A model generated the notes under the pieces. The model was given only the letters and a program-made list of their open reading frames with translations, made no database searches and was not told the DNA's origin. 64,000 nt of DNA from Epiperipatus broadwayi (taxonomy: Eukaryota; Onychophora; Udeonychophora; Euonychophora; Peripatidae). The translations under genes and the position numbers were made by a program. Of this stretch, positions 11,258 to 24,130 are shown one piece after another (the first letter of the stretch is position 1; each line of letters begins with the position of its first letter). The stretch covers positions 620,001-684,000 of the forward strand of contig JAQFVV010000183.1 of the NCBI GenBank assembly GCA_028023455.1, in the 5' to 3' direction.

Positions 11258-11935
11258 TCATCATTTTCAATCGTATCAAATCACTGCAGGATCACTGTTT
11301 CTCTAAGATCAATCCATCTTCTCTGATCTCTAGCCTATCTTCTCCACATCACCACAGTACACTTCCTTATTTTATCCATCCATCTCACACGAGGTCTCTT
11401 TTTGGTTTTTTTTTCAGTCTCTTAGAATCCAATTAATAATTTCAACTGTCCAACTATTATGATCTCGTCTAGCAATATGTCCAGCCCAAATCCACTTCAG
11501 TCCTTTTAATTCTTTCAATGATATCAGTAATATCTTCTCTCATCCGTGTATTTCATTTTCAATTTTTTATTGTTAGGTCTAATATATGTCTCTCTGTACT
11601 TTGTTGGGTAGTCATTGCTCTTGTCCAAGTCTCATATCCATAAGTAAGAGCTGGTAACACACATTTATTAAAACCTTTTCCTTTCAAACACATAAAGATT
11701 TTTCCATTTAATATTAAGTTATTTCTACCAAAAGCACTCCAACCAAGTCTAATTCTATGATTAATTTCATCCACTAGGTTTCCATGTGCTGCAAACATCT
11801 GTCCAAAATATTTGTAATTGCTAACTTTTTCCAACTCATCATTATCAATCTTTATTTTCTTATTTTGAGAAAATCCATCGAACATTACTTTAGTCTTTTT
11901 AACTTTACCTTCAGCCTTACTTTCTTATTTTTATC
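11258..11935 (-). pseudogene. RTE-type LINE, 5'-truncated 3' end
   Basis: The minus strand encodes the C-terminal region of RTE-type reverse transcriptase. A 108-residue open stretch (11885-11559) contains NYKYFGQMF, EINHRIRLGWSAFGRNN and KCVLPALTYGYETWTRA, which are hallmark post-RT sequences of this clade. Further downstream, with stops, come RWMDKIRKCTVVMWRR and DQRRWIDLRETVILQ, the characteristic tail. The 3' end is a short ATGATGATG repeat near 11258, typical of RTE elements. The endonuclease and most of the RT domain are absent. The element is dead. Confidence 0.8.
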
Positions 11936-12087
11936 TGATAAATTAAAAAAATATACAACACAAAATAATGTGTAAATATTTGCAGAGTAAAGACATTTCT
12001 AAATATTGTGTCTAAATACCAAAATTTCACAGCAGTAGTATTTAGTGGATATGTTATCAAGAATGGATTCCCAGTGTTCTTTATTTT

Positions 12088-12168
12088 TGTCAAAGTATCA
12101 GCCAGGAAGCAACCCGGGACGACTGCTTGTAAGGCGGCTGTGCTAACCACTCGGCCACCAATGCTTGA
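12088..12168 (-). repeat. tRNA-derived SINE, short tail
   Basis: The minus strand reads a tRNA-like head with box A TGGCCGAGTGG and a shortened box B (CCCGGGTTGCTTCC), then TTTGACAAAAATAAA. The anticodon-arm region reads CTTACAAG where the 61717 copy has CTTCCAAG. CAGTGTT occurs on both sides and may be a short target duplication. Confidence 0.65.
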
Positions 12169-12447
12169 CAGTGTTGCTTGCCACTTCATAACTTCTTATA
12201 TAGAAAATTAATCTAGACAAAAACAATTGTGAGAATAAAAATCATTTTATAATAGATGGTAACAAAGCCTATTTAAGTACAGCTCAAATTCACATTTCCA
12301 AAAAAATGTTGCAAGTATTATCTAGAGTAGTTTCCTATATAAGAATTTAAGTTTCAAACAAGAATAGTAATTCATAATTGTTGGCATAACAAGTGGATAT
12401 TATTGTAAAATAACTTTTCATGTTATTTAGTTACAGTTTAATCTAAG

Positions 12448-12501
<54 letters not shown>

Positions 12502-12543
12502 CAGTATTTAAAAGTTTATAAAAATATATTTATAATTGTCACT

Positions 12544-13516
12544 TAGAAGTGCTTTCATGGAATGGTAAAACAGCAGTCATAGGAATCGAACACATGCAGC
12601 GACATAGGAAAAATAATGGTATGTCATTGCATGCAACCTTTTCAATATATTACCAAAAGTGCCACTCTCTGATCCACATTCTCCAAAAGAAATTTCCCCA
12701 GATTGTAATGGAACAACCAGTCATTCCGTAGGACAGACCTCCACCTTTGAAGATAAGCTGGCTAAATCAGATACTTGGCTACCTTCTCGCTCACAATGGA
12801 CACTCATCCCTAGTATTCAGACAGAAAATCTCTATTTGGGATGTTCATGACCTGATATTTCCCACTCAAAACTCTACCATTCCTTACCTCGGTAGTAACA
12901 ATCAGGTGGTCACCAGGTTTTTCAAGCATCTCAAGCTGGAGCCAAGGTTCCTGGACTTTCTAGTGAAAATCAACCTGAATTCACTCCAGATGAACTGGTT
13001 CCTGCACTACAGGAGATTCTTCAAGGACATAGATCCTATGTGTCACAACTGCCATAGAACCTCAGAAACCTTTGATCACATGATTACTGATTGCCCAGCA
13101 TATGACAAAATCAGAACATTCATTACTCACAACTGCCACATTTCCCTGAACAAAATATTAAATATCAACAGATGCTTCCTGAACATTAATTATGTCACAT
13201 CAAGACTCTCAACCTTTGTCACTTATGCCACCTGGATAGCCAGATGTCACAACAAATTTACCATTCCTCATCCCAAGCCTGAAGACACATTCATTTCCAA
13301 GATGAAGGAATTTCACCATAAGGACAGAATCATCTCATCCAGATTTTTATTTGACAACACATGGAGCCTGATCAAGCTGGATTAAACAACACCAGTGACC
13401 ACATCAGACCATCTGGTTGCCTGAGCAACATGGATAACTATTATTTTTGATTTACAATTGTAACATTTTTACATATGTTTTTCCAATAAAGTTATTTATA
13501 AATAGAAGCGCTTTCA
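12544..13516 (+). mobile_element. 5'-truncated non-LTR insertion with 14-bp target duplication
   Basis: TAGAAGTGCTTTCA (12544-12557) and TAGAAGCGCTTTCA (13503-13516) flank the insert with one mismatch. The insert ends in AATAAAGTTATTTATAAA just before the right copy, a poly(A)-signal-like 3' end with no long tail. Inside is the C-terminal coding region described in the next entry. Confidence 0.65.
12558..13385 (+). pseudogene. Non-LTR retrotransposon C-terminal domain
   Basis: A 212-codon open frame (12747-13385) preceded by shorter frames separated by stops or shifts. The protein carries a CCHC-like motif, CHNCHRTSETFDHMITDC (C-x2-C-x7-H-x4-C), followed by PAYDKIRTF. This is the arrangement seen after the RNase H region in several non-LTR retrotransposon polyproteins. 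The upstream RTRFFKHL-like stretch reads VVTRFFKHLKLEPRFLDF. No reverse transcriptase domain remains, so the insertion is 5' truncated. The frame is unusually well preserved compared with other TE genes here, suggesting a fairly recent insertion. The clade is not certain. Confidence 0.6.
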
Positions 13517-13722
13517 ACTATCTTTGTAATTTTTGTCAACTAATACTTTTAAAATGTCAGCTTTCTCATAACTCCATGTGTCAACTTTCCCATAATTCCA
13601 TGATTTTAATGTTTGCTGCTTGCCTATTAATTAAATTTTGCTTGTATTTATATCGCTTCTTTAATTTTTCTTTTATTATTATTTCTTTCAGTTTTTAATA
13701 TTTTTACATTACTATAATTAAA

Positions 13723-13850
13723 ATCAAAACTGAGCACTGATTATATATATATATATATGTGTGTAGGAGATGATAATAATTAAAATCAAAACTGAGCACT
13801 GATTATATATATATATATATGTGTGTAGGAGATGATAATCTGGACCAACT
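13723..13850 (+). repeat. Tandem duplication of a 64-bp segment with (TA)n
   Basis: The segment AATCAAAACTGAGCACTGAT, a (TA)n run and GTGTGTAGGAGATGATAAT occurs twice in a row (from about 13720 and 13783), just upstream of a hammerhead. A similar segment precedes the decayed hammerhead at 23994. Confidence 0.75.
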
Positions 13851-13887
13851 GATGAGTGCTGGTTTAGCATGAAATATGTATATTGGT
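13844..13887 (+). ncRNA. Type I hammerhead ribozyme, family H3
   Basis: Stem I ACCAA/TTGGT encloses the intact core CTGATGA (13849-13855). A 5-bp stem II (GTGCT/AGCAT, one wobble) closes loop GGTTT, followed by GAAA (13871-13874). Helix III ATATGTAT is self-complementary with one wobble. Predicted cleavage follows 13882. Downstream ATGTGTGTGGTCATG is shared with the other H3 copies. Confidence 0.75.
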
Positions 13888-14765
13888 GAATATTTATCTT
13901 TTCTACATGTGTGTGGTCATGTGTATCAGTTGTATGAGATAGTGTGGATAGTTGAAGAGTGCTTGAAAATCTGAGTTCAAATCCTTTATACTTATAATAT
14001 ATATGTATATATAAAGTGAATGGACTTTAAAGAAGATCTTTGTTAACTTAGCAACATTTAAATAATTGTAATGAAAATCGTACATATATTTACACAGATT
14101 CACCGGACACCATATACCGCATGATGTTAATCCAGAGTTAGTTTTAGGATTACAAAAGTCCTGTTCTGACTCTCTATTAACAACAACACAAACCAATTAC
14201 CTGGAGTGGTCCTGATGGTCTGACTCAAATATATAAATCAATAGTAAAGTCATCATATCATAGATATAGATTAATCCAAATATTCAAATGAATAATCAAA
14301 ATAACTGCATTTATATTGCAAGTTCAAACTTACAAAGCAGTATATTACTCATTAATTAACATGAGGGTCAAATCACATATTAGATTACCTTGATCATGTT
14401 TAAAATAATACTTAATCCATTAATTTAAAATTACAGTGATCACAATGCTGTCTTCCTTCTCTTTATTTTTGACAATGGTTCTTTATTCCAACACTTGGAC
14501 ATTTCACATATGAAAACATTTTCACAAGCTGCACATCCAGGGGATTTAAAATGAGTATTGTATTCATGGGTTAGTTTTAAAATATTATATGACAGTCTAC
14601 ATGTAAAAAACTATTTTTTATTTTCTAAATAAGAATTAGTTTTTAATAATTTTAACAATCATTTATTAAACTATAGATTATAGGAACTGGTTTCTACTTT
14701 TAACATTTTGTGGAGGATATAATCATAAACATATGATCAATGACATGAAAAAGAAGATGTATAAT

Positions 14766-14811
14766 CCCCAAGATGCACATTTCATACTGAACTTGTACTC
14801 ATCAGATGGTC
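14766..14811 (-). ncRNA. Type I hammerhead ribozyme, family H3
   Basis: The minus strand has the core CTGATGA (14805-14799), a 4-bp stem II (GTAC/GTAT, one wobble) with loop AAGTTCA, and GAAA (14783-14780). Helix III ATGTGCAT is self-complementary with one wobble, and cleavage would follow ATC. Stem I (CCA with TGG) is weaker than in the 13844 copy. Downstream TTTTCATGTCATTGATCATA matches the copy at the left edge of the window. Confidence 0.65.
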
Positions 14812-16842
14812 AAGATCATAATTTGTTCAGTATATATATATATATAAAATAACTAGTTTAATTGATAAGTATCAAATTTACTGCCCTCACAACCTTGATC
14901 CAAATCACTTGATGAAAAATGTTAATAATTTTTAGCAGTCATTCATTAGACTAGAGATTATCCAATAATCAATAATATGTCTGTAGTGTAATTTTCACTA
15001 CAGCCTCTCTTAGGAAAAATTGAGAAGAGGTATTTTATTTTAAATAAAAAAAAAAAAAATTTATTCTATGAAAGAAGATTTGTTTTTTTAGGATTGTTTA
15101 AACACAACAGTAAAAGAATAAAAAAATAAAAAAAGAATAATAAACTTATACAAAGTAAATGATCATTTCCATCACGTCTTTTAACTCTCTTTATAATAAG
15201 AGATCAAAATCATTCCTCCCTCTCCTATCAATCAAGTAATTTGCAATAAATACATAATTTCAATATAATATAATACATTTTAGCTACAAAAATAATATAT
15301 ATATATATTAGAGGTCATCATAAAAAATATTAACATTTTTGAAATCAGTCTAATTTATAAATAGTTTATATATATTGTGTCTACTGAAATTTTAAATAAA
15401 TTTTAATATGTTGTGTAATGTCAAATGTAAAAAAAAATTGGGTTTGATTTTAATAGTAAATATATTAACATGGAGTACACTGTATTATGCTGTTGTGATA
15501 ACTTATAATATTAGAGAAAGAAAGGTTTACATTTAATTGTAGTTTGTAAAATTGTAAATAGGCTTTATTTATTTTAAAAATGAATGTATAAATAATAAAG
15601 TTTATAGTTTTGATAAAATTATTATTCTTTCTTCATTATGTATATTTTTGTTACTGCATTCACAATAGTAAATTACAAATAACCTCAATTTAATGTTTCA
15701 AGTATGTTGGTTATTTTATTTGTATAATATTGTATTGAAAAATATGTGTAAAAAGTATATTTCTATTGTGGTATGAAAGCATATAATATAAATTCTTTTA
15801 GTTTATGTTGGAGTGAAAGAGTTTTATTTACGTTATTTTAAAAAAGGGTGCAAATATTTATAAGATGTAATAACCATAAAATATTTATTTTTTTAGTTGT
15901 TCTTATTATGTAATAAGATTTTTATCAATGGGACACTGACTGAAGTTGATCACAGAGTTCACACAAACTGCCACTATAGTTTCTCTGATGTCAGTTAAAA
16001 AAAAATATAAATTGATCTAAACAGTTCAAACTCTCTCTTTTTATCTTGACTTTCTTAGACGCAAATCTAAGTTCCTTCTTATGATTTTTTATTATTTGTT
16101 TTTAAAAGTATATGATTATTAAATTAATAGAATTATGGAGTGAAAGCAATAGTGTTCATTCATTAACTGGGCAGGCTTATTAGGAATTTGTAGGATGTGA
16201 CACTTTATTGAAGGATGATAATAATTCATATTTGAAAAAAACAAACTGAATATTTCTTTGCATTAAAATAAATATTAGCTACTTTTCAATGGTGAAATCT
16301 ATATGTTAACAATAGATAAATGTGCGCAAAGATTATATTTACCTGCTGATATAATTTTATGAACTTGATGGATTACTCATTCACAGGATAGAAATTGGTT
16401 CAATTTTTATAGCATTGTCATGGATGAAACTATCATCTGTTCACTTATAATGTTTTATGAATCAAATACTTGTTAAACACAGGAATATTTATACTGCATC
16501 ATCATCAATATAAACTAATTTTGTACACTTGTAACATTATATAGATCAAATACCTGCTAAATGAATGAATAGTTCAGATACACAGAAACTAAACTCTCCA
16601 TACAGTAGCCTCTGTAAAACATCTTGTGTAAGCATAAGAAATGGTGATTATGTAATAATTCAGATATTTGGAAAATAGCAGAATTAATAAAATGTGCTTT
16701 GAATTTAATAGCTTTCTATGATATTTCTACTTTTTCAGAAATAACAAAACATCAGATTGTGTTTAAGAAATAGACATTAGAAATATGGTACTATTTTGGA
16801 AATATATGTGAGAATGATTGATTAGGTCATTTTCTAATATTG
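14812..16842. other. AT-rich intergenic sequence, no gene seen
   Basis: Very AT-rich, with short A-runs and (TA)n. Near 16590-16660 there is a fragment related to the H4 hammerhead element (CTCTCCATACAGTAG and AAGCATAAGAAATGGTG). No other feature is supported. Confidence 0.5.
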
Positions 16843-18097
16843 TATACACCTGGGTCTCATTTTACATGATAGATAGGTTCCTCAGAAAACACACGCAAAA
16901 GAAATCGTGCAAAAATAGATGTAACTTACCTTGAAAAAGGGGGGATATGGACTGTGATTTTTCAAAAATCGCATAAAAGCAAAGCACCAATGTAAAATTA
17001 CTTTAAAATTCATGCAAAAAAATAAGGAAATAAAATATGACTAATAAAAAATATCAAATTTGGAAAAAATTGATACAAGATAAACTTTTTTTAACTATAA
17101 TATTTAATTTTATTCAAAACTATATATTTTTATGCATAATTTACAGTACAGTAATTGACATTTTTTTATACATGTTTTAATTATTATTGCTACTTGCCGA
17201 TAAACAAGTTCATTTGCAAACTGGTAAAAAATCAGATTCATCACAAGAGGAAATACAACTAGCGCTAACTTCACTCTCATGTTGTGTCAATGGTTTTCTG
17301 GTGACAATGTAATTAGTAATTAATCTTTGAGATGATGATTTAATTAATTGTTTATGAAGCTCGCGATATCCAGACTTGCAACCATTTAGCTCTCATTGGA
17401 ATTTAAGAGCACATTCATGATTAGTGTCATTAATAAGAAAATAATTTGCCAACTGATTAGAAAGTTGAAGACCTTCTTGAATAATTTTTGCAGTGAAAGG
17501 AACAATTAAAATTTAAATTCTTATTTTTGTCTTTAATTTTCAATTCCGTTTAAAAATCAAATTTTGTTTCACATCACATTAATTTCAGGTCACCTTAAGT
17601 AATTTTTAAATTGTCAATTACAATTAAAAATCAGATTTTAATTTTTAATTGTCAAATTTAATTGTGTCCACTGCTATTACTCACCTTTTAAAAATAAACT
17701 TCTGGACACTAAATGATTAATACTTGATTACGTTCTTTTTTAAAAAGCAAAAACGGAATGGGATTTAAAATGCAAAATTAACACGCACAATGTTTGAAAA
17801 AATTTACATTATAATCTTGTAAAATTTAATGTGGGTATATATAAAATGTGAAAATCATGATTTTAATTTCATTATTGCATAAAATCTTACTATTATAAAG
17901 CACTGAAAATACTGAAATTACTAAGATGAAAGTCAAATTCCAATAATGTGCTATTACTTTCAATATGATGTAAGTGTGCAAAATTTATTATTTAAAGTAA
18001 TAGCACATTATTGGAGTTCGACTTCCGAAGAAACATGAATTGCGTAACTTCAAAATCGCGTTAAATAAATCCGCGTAAAATGAGACCTAGGTGTATA
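16843..18097 (-). mobile_element. pogo/Tigger-like DNA transposon remnant
   Basis: Terminal inverted repeats TACACCTGGGTCTCATTTTA (from 16845) and its near-perfect inverse ending at 18097 lie in TA context, consistent with a TA target duplication. The internal minus strand at about 17520-17220 encodes, in degraded form, AKIIQEGLQLSNQLANYF and NDTNHECALKFQ followed by YRELHKQLIKSS. This resembles the C-terminal region of Tigger/CENP-B-type transposases. The DDE catalytic core is not recognisable. A nested palindrome lies at 17929-18024. The element is non-autonomous. Confidence 0.6.
17929..18024. mobile_element. Nested ~96-bp palindromic element
   Basis: Left arm 17929-17960 (CCAATAATGTGCTATTACTT) and right arm 17994-18024 are near-perfect inverses around a 33-bp centre. 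It has the shape of a very short MITE inserted in the pogo-like element. Confidence 0.55.
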
Positions 18098-21060
18098 TAT
18101 ATAATTTAAATAAGTAGACATTGATTTTACATGCATAAAGTATAAGAGAGTTATGTTTTTATAAACTCAAATTTATATTTAAAGATGAGTGATTACGATT
18201 TTAATTTTAAAAAAATATTTATCTCTTTATTCTTCAAACATAAATTAATATCAAGCATTTATTTTCTTTTATTTTTTTAGAACAATGTGAATTTTTATTT
18301 CCATTTACTATTTATATATATATATTAAGAATGTCCTTGATTCTTATATTTTGAAAATTCCATATATGTTACAACATGTCTATGTTGCAAGTTCATTCTA
18401 CAATCACTTATTTAATTTAAAATAAATAATGCCAATTAAAAACCTATTTCATAAAGCATAATTGGATCATATGTATATATTTTAAATGTTTACTTGCCAT
18501 ATATATGATTTTAATTTATATCCATTTGTTAAGAAATTTTGGCCTAATTTAAAACAAGTAAACTTGTTTGCTCATTCAATTTTACAATGCAAATTTATTG
18601 GTTAATGGTAGTTGGATAAGATACAATTCATGAATAGATTATACTATATAATTCATTAGAAGCAGTTACAAAATACATTGAAAGTTCAACCATAAAATGA
18701 GTAAGAGAGCATAAGTGAATTTAATGAATATTATCTGACTAGGTATAGATTTTTATATAGCAATAAATTACTAGATTTGATATTCTTAAATATTTAATAA
18801 ATAATTAGAAGCTTATTGTAATTATTTTGTTAGTAACAAGTAATAGTTATATTAATATAGAAATTATATAGGAATTGATTTGATGATTGATAAAGATACA
18901 AATATGAGAATCAATGAAGATGAGTAAAGGTAATTGCATTTAAATGTTCACATATTTTATTTTAAATCATTATTTACCAAAGTGAATATTATATTAACTC
19001 AGTATACAGCCATAAAGATCATAATCTTATTCAGCATACTGGTAATAGTAATATATTTTATTCGATTACAAATTAGAGCAGTTTGCTTTAATTATATTTA
19101 AAACTCGTTGATGTTGATCCTAAATTCCATTTAAATATTAAAGTTTAATATTAATATTTGATTATAATAATACTAATAATCTTTCATATTTTTAAAAAAA
19201 TATAGGACTCACCTTTATTACACTGAAGAGTAATTGGATATGACTTGTCAATTGTGCTTGAATAAGCATCTAATAGAAATCTATCATTTATTTTATATAT
19301 TAATGTGATCGGATATTATAAATTTTATTGTTGTCTAATAAGATGATTTTATTTTATAGTATTATAAGTTTGTGAAAGTGGAGAGATAAGTTGGATTAAT
19401 TGACTTTGTATTATTATTGGGTATTTAGTCTTGTTATAATTGACTTAATTAATAAGAACATATTGGTATTAGTGAAATAGCAAGGCTAAGTTAGCTTCAT
19501 TTTTATATTTAATTTAATTGTAATTAGATATCAATTAATGAGTTATATAATTAGTTAGATATCATTGATATTGTAAATTTGTAGTGTATATTAAAATTAT
19601 TGTTTCACCCATCAATAGATTATTTCATTTAAATATGAATATAAATAATGTTTAACTTTTAATATAAGTTTGTATTTTTATAAACAGTGTTTTGACTCGT
19701 AAGGAATATTAAGGTTTATCTGTCTAATTCTTTATCATCATTTTCTTATAGTACAAGCAGTTTATATAATAGGCATAGATTGTTGTTTGTAATAAAATGA
19801 TGTTTGGTTTTATTGTTTTATCTTTAATCTATCGCAAATAATGCTCATATTTTTAGGATAGCTTGAAATAATGATTTTCTTGTTTTCTATCCATCCTAAA
19901 TACTACTTGAAACCATGAAATTGCAACAAAAATTATTATCATTGTTTTAAGGCATTAACTATTAGAATGCTATTAATTGATTGACATTCACTTTTGTTAA
20001 GTTTATTAATTTCATTCTGTTATAATTCACAGTGATTATTAAATTAGGATTGTTTTTCCTTGGTTCATATTTTTATTCTGTTGTAAATGGTGATCAATAA
20101 TTAGACTATGGCTAAGGATATACTGATCCATATTTTTATTCAGTTACAATATATATAATCTTAGCACTAACATATATAAATCAATAGTGAAATGTTTTAG
20201 AACCAGAGTGCTTTCTGCAGTTCATTGTGAGGATTTTTATTTGAGAAGGCATTTCTTTTTTGATGACATTGTATTATTTGGTTCATTTTATGACCTTTAT
20301 TTAAAGGGAAAAATGCCATACAGTTTTGTTTAATGCAGTTTCCTATAAATATTTGCTTTTAAACTATTATTTACCTCAATTGCATTCAAAGTCGACATTT
20401 CTTTAAAATAGTTTTTAGACAACTAACAACTGGTTTTCCTTTTCTAACCAGTCAACATAAGAATGTTCAATGAAGATTTAAGAGTGAAGCATTTAAAACC
20501 AAAGATCAAGAGACTTCCTTAACAAAAACCTGCCCCATAATTAACCATAACAGTGTACAATAAATATTTAAAATAATCTCTAACCCAGCATAAGTCACAA
20601 TTTACTAAGAATAGTGTTTGTTTATTCGTGTACTCCATTTATATATATATATATATAAGGTTGACTAAAATGCTTTGGTTGGAAAGAATTAATATTTAAA
20701 TCAATCCACAAAATTGTATTTAAATATGTTTCAACTAATTTAGTTTTAGTTATTTTAATTGAGTTCTTTGTTTTACATAATTTTAGTGACCTTAGTCTTT
20801 CTTAATTATACTTACGTTAGTTACAATAATACTTTAATTACTCAATCGAGCAATTTCATTTTAGAATTAAGTTATTTTGTCTCTATCTAATTACATTTTC
20901 TTTTCTAATTCTATTGTCTCCAAACCAAAATTTCAATCGTAAAATCAATTCTATTTTTCTATTCTTTTAATTTATTTATTTAAATCAAAATGTAGATGCT
21001 TTAATTTAACTTGACCTTTAAGTCTATTTTACTTTAAGCTTAATGTATTTATAAATATGA
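18098..21060. other. AT-rich intergenic sequence, no gene seen
   Basis: No coding frame, splice-bounded exon or structured repeat is recognised beyond short (TA)n runs (18313, 20640). Confidence 0.5.
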
Positions 21061-22215
21061 TTTTTATTGTCAGGTAAATGCAAGAAAAATGTCAAAAACA
21101 AATGAGTAATTTATCTATTGCTTTCACTCATTTGATCAAGACATTTGATTCAATTAATATGACAGATCTATGGCATTGTATGAAATTAGTTGGTTCTCAA
21201 CCAGAATTTATTCATATTATATAGTTTCTACATGATATAATGAGAAGAAGTGGTATCTTTACAAGTGAAAATCGGAGGCATTTGAAATTGTAATCATGTG
21301 TTGTCGAATGGTTTAAATGAAAATTGGTATTAAGCGAGGATCTGTACTTGGTCCAATATTGTTTTCAACTTCTTATGACAGTAGTCTTTGGAATTGTTTA
21401 GAGAATAATAAATAATACAGATTTGATGGTGAAATTTTAATTTTAATTCATTAAAATCAACAAAAAGAACTTTATTTGCTTGGATTCAGGATTAACAATA
21501 TCCTGTTGATTGTGCTATTTTTGTTAATTCAAACGATGATTTACTGAATATTCTTAATGCTTTGAATGCAACTGATTAAAATATTTTGTTTATTAATTAT
21601 TGTTCAAAAAACTTAAACTCTTTATTAGCCAGTGATGGAAAAAAAATCCTCTGCATTTTTCAGTTTGAAAATCAAAGCAGCTAAATATCATGGTAGTTTT
21701 ATAAGTGGAAAGGTGAACTTAGATGATGAGATCTAATATAGACTTCAAAGTGCTGTGGCTGCTTTTGCCAAGTTAAAATATAGAATATTCCATTGTAAAC
21801 AATATAACTATTGCAATTAAGTTAGCTGTATATACAGCTGTTATTTTACCTCATTTATTGTATGGATGTAAAACGTGGACACTCTATTGGAGAATATAAC
21901 AGCATTAGAAAAGTTTTATTTAAGGACACTTTAATAGCTTTCAGGAAATGATACTATTGAGTCTACTATTGTAAAAGTGAATGAACAATTGAAGATTTTC
22001 TAAAAGGGTCTTTTATGTTAAACATGAACAAGGGTTTCAAATGAGAGGTAGACTCCATCTACCTTATAAAGATTATTTTGAAGACATTCTAAAGAATTAT
22101 AATGTCTATTGATTCGATTGAAAAGTTATGGCAGAGAATATTGGAGAGCTGCAATTAGACATAAGAGTTGAATTGTTTTAGAAAGAAGTTTGTGCTGAGA
22201 AAACTAAAAGTCAAC
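21060..22215 (+). pseudogene. Non-LTR retrotransposon RT to C-terminus, heavily decayed
   Basis: Broken plus-strand frames follow a LINE reverse transcriptase in order. KCQKQMSNLSIAFTHLIK and TFDSINMTDLWHCMKLVG with EFIHII match the palm region (DLTKAFDSVNR-type block). SEDLYLVQYCFQ is what remains of the GVKQGC-VLAP block. Then come LLASDGKK-like sequence, AVILPHLLYG with CKTWTLYW, and a C-terminal MRGRLHLPYKDYFEDILK. Many stops, shifts and a lost YADD block show a long-dead copy. The pattern is the common RTE/Jockey-type architecture, and I cannot name the clade. Confidence 0.65.
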
Positions 22216-23640
22216 ACCCTAAATTATCAAGTAAATAGAAAATTGGCCCATCATATTTTATATGTGTATGTATTTGTGGTTGACAAACAAGTTTATATAG
22301 TCACAGCAAAACTCATTTTTACAGTAGATTTGTTCCTCTCTTGCCTTTCTTTTCTATCTTATTTTTTTGGAGTTGGAATAATCATACTTATTTTTGAGTG
22401 ATAATTTATTTTATTAATATTATCTATTTATGTTGCTTTTGCAGTGAACACTCATGCCAACATAAATTCAAACATACATTCTTTTAAATATACTTTTCAA
22501 ATTCTAAATTTTAAATCTCGGATAACAAAAATTAGCTAAACTATTTTAATATTTTTTACAATTTATTATTTTTTCTTAAATTTAACCACTTATAATAAAA
22601 ACTTATTAAATTATTATTTATAATTTATTCTAAAATGTTATTTTTAATAACTATCTTTAATATTTTTTATAATGCTACTTTAGCTATCTTTATAATAACT
22701 GCTAAACAACTCTCTCTCCCATGTAAGACCACATGGCTGACCACTAACTAGATAAAACATTATTTATTTAACTATACTTCACAGTTAGTATTATAGAGTT
22801 TGTTATATGCATTTTATGCACAAATATTTTTTGTATAAATATTCTGCACTGGAGGAAGATCGGGATATGGTGTAGTTGAGATGATAGATGAATTGATAAT
22901 AGATGAATTGATAGAAAGACAAACATAGTTGACTATATATATAATTATGTTGATATTTAGCTATATTTTCTTAATTCATTCATTTAATGGCATAAAGTCT
23001 ACATCAATATATAAATGGTTGTAACTAATTGTTTGTTAGGATAGGGATTATGTTATTTTGATCCAGAAATAAACTTTAAATTTAATTAAACAGTAATGTA
23101 TCGATCCTTATTTGGTTTTAGGAAATAAAATAAAATATGTCAATAAATATATTAATCAAATTTAAAGTTTGTAGCTGGGTTAAAAATAATATAATTTCAG
23201 GCCTAATATGGTTGCTAATAATCATTAATAAATTTGTCTTAAGATTGAAATCATCAAATAATTCCATGAAAAAATATTAGTTGAATTGTAATTCACTATA
23301 AATAAATAATAAACAACAATAATAAAAACATAGGAAAGGGTTACAACTTCAATCAATAGAGTAGTGATCCTTTAAATCAAGAATGTATCGTCGGAGTTAT
23401 TTATCTTTTTTCTGATGAATTTATTATGAATGCATCAAATATATAAAAAATGTTAATTCTAAGGCAGTATATAATTTGCTTTTTACTGGGTGTTTCTTGT
23501 ATAAAAACCAATGATGCAAAGCTCAAAGCCTTTATTCAGCATAAGCAAAATAAATACTGCTTTAGAATCACATATTGCTTTGGAAATAGATTGCATCTTA
23601 GCATCTCATCCTCTCCTATTAATATATAAATACAATACCC
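22216..23640. other. AT-rich intergenic sequence, no gene seen
   Basis: The open frame at 22168-22401 overlaps the end of the dead LINE and then becomes hydrophobic low-complexity sequence. It is not supported as a gene. Confidence 0.45.
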
Positions 23641-23719
23641 GTTGAAAGCGCTACAAAATAATTTAGACACACACACACACATATATATATATATATGAAA
23701 GCGCTACAAAATAATTTAG

Positions 23720-23750
<31 letters not shown>

Positions 23751-23755
23751 CACCA
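23640..23755 (+). repeat. Tandem duplication: unique 24-mer plus (AC)n(TA)n
   Basis: GAAAGCGCTACAAAATAATT followed by (AC)n and (TA)n occurs twice in a row. It is a compound microsatellite with a duplicated flank. Confidence 0.75.
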
Positions 23756-23944
23756 TGTAATGATCTGATAATATAAGGGCTTAGATTGGCATAATGTCTA
23801 CATGGGTATGACTATTATATCAAATCCAATAAAGACTTTGAGCATTCCATCATCGATTTTTCAATGGCATGGATAGTTAAATAGTTAGTTGCAAGGGTGA
23901 GAAGATGAATCCTGTCTATTAAAGTTTGGGGAATTGCTATCTTA

Positions 23945-24130
23945 ATATAAACTGAGCACTGATTGTATATATGTGTGTAAAATTATGATGTGGCCCAACT
24001 GATAACTACTGGTTCTGCATGAAATAGGTATATTGGGGATTATGTATCTTTTTTACATGTGTGTAATCATGGAATGGAGGATGAATAGATTGAAAAATCC
24101 TGAGATCAAATCCCTTTAATTTCATACAAA
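23945..24130 (+). ncRNA. Decayed hammerhead, family H3
   Basis: Stem I CCCAA/TTGGG and GAAA (24021-24024) are kept, but the core reads CTGATAA and stem II is weakened. Flanks match the 13720-13990 copy (AAACTGAGCACTGATT upstream, ACATGTGTGTAATCATG downstream). A GAGATCAAATCCC sequence near 24102, like a degraded tRNA box B, is present at the same place in the 13844 copy. Confidence 0.55.

Noticed and set aside
11917-12211. Open frames on both strands across a SINE
   Set aside because: Both read through the tRNA-derived SINE at 12088-12168. They are repeat sequence.
23405-23450. CTGATGA near 23412 as a hammerhead core
   Set aside because: No GAAA block and no flanking complementarity.
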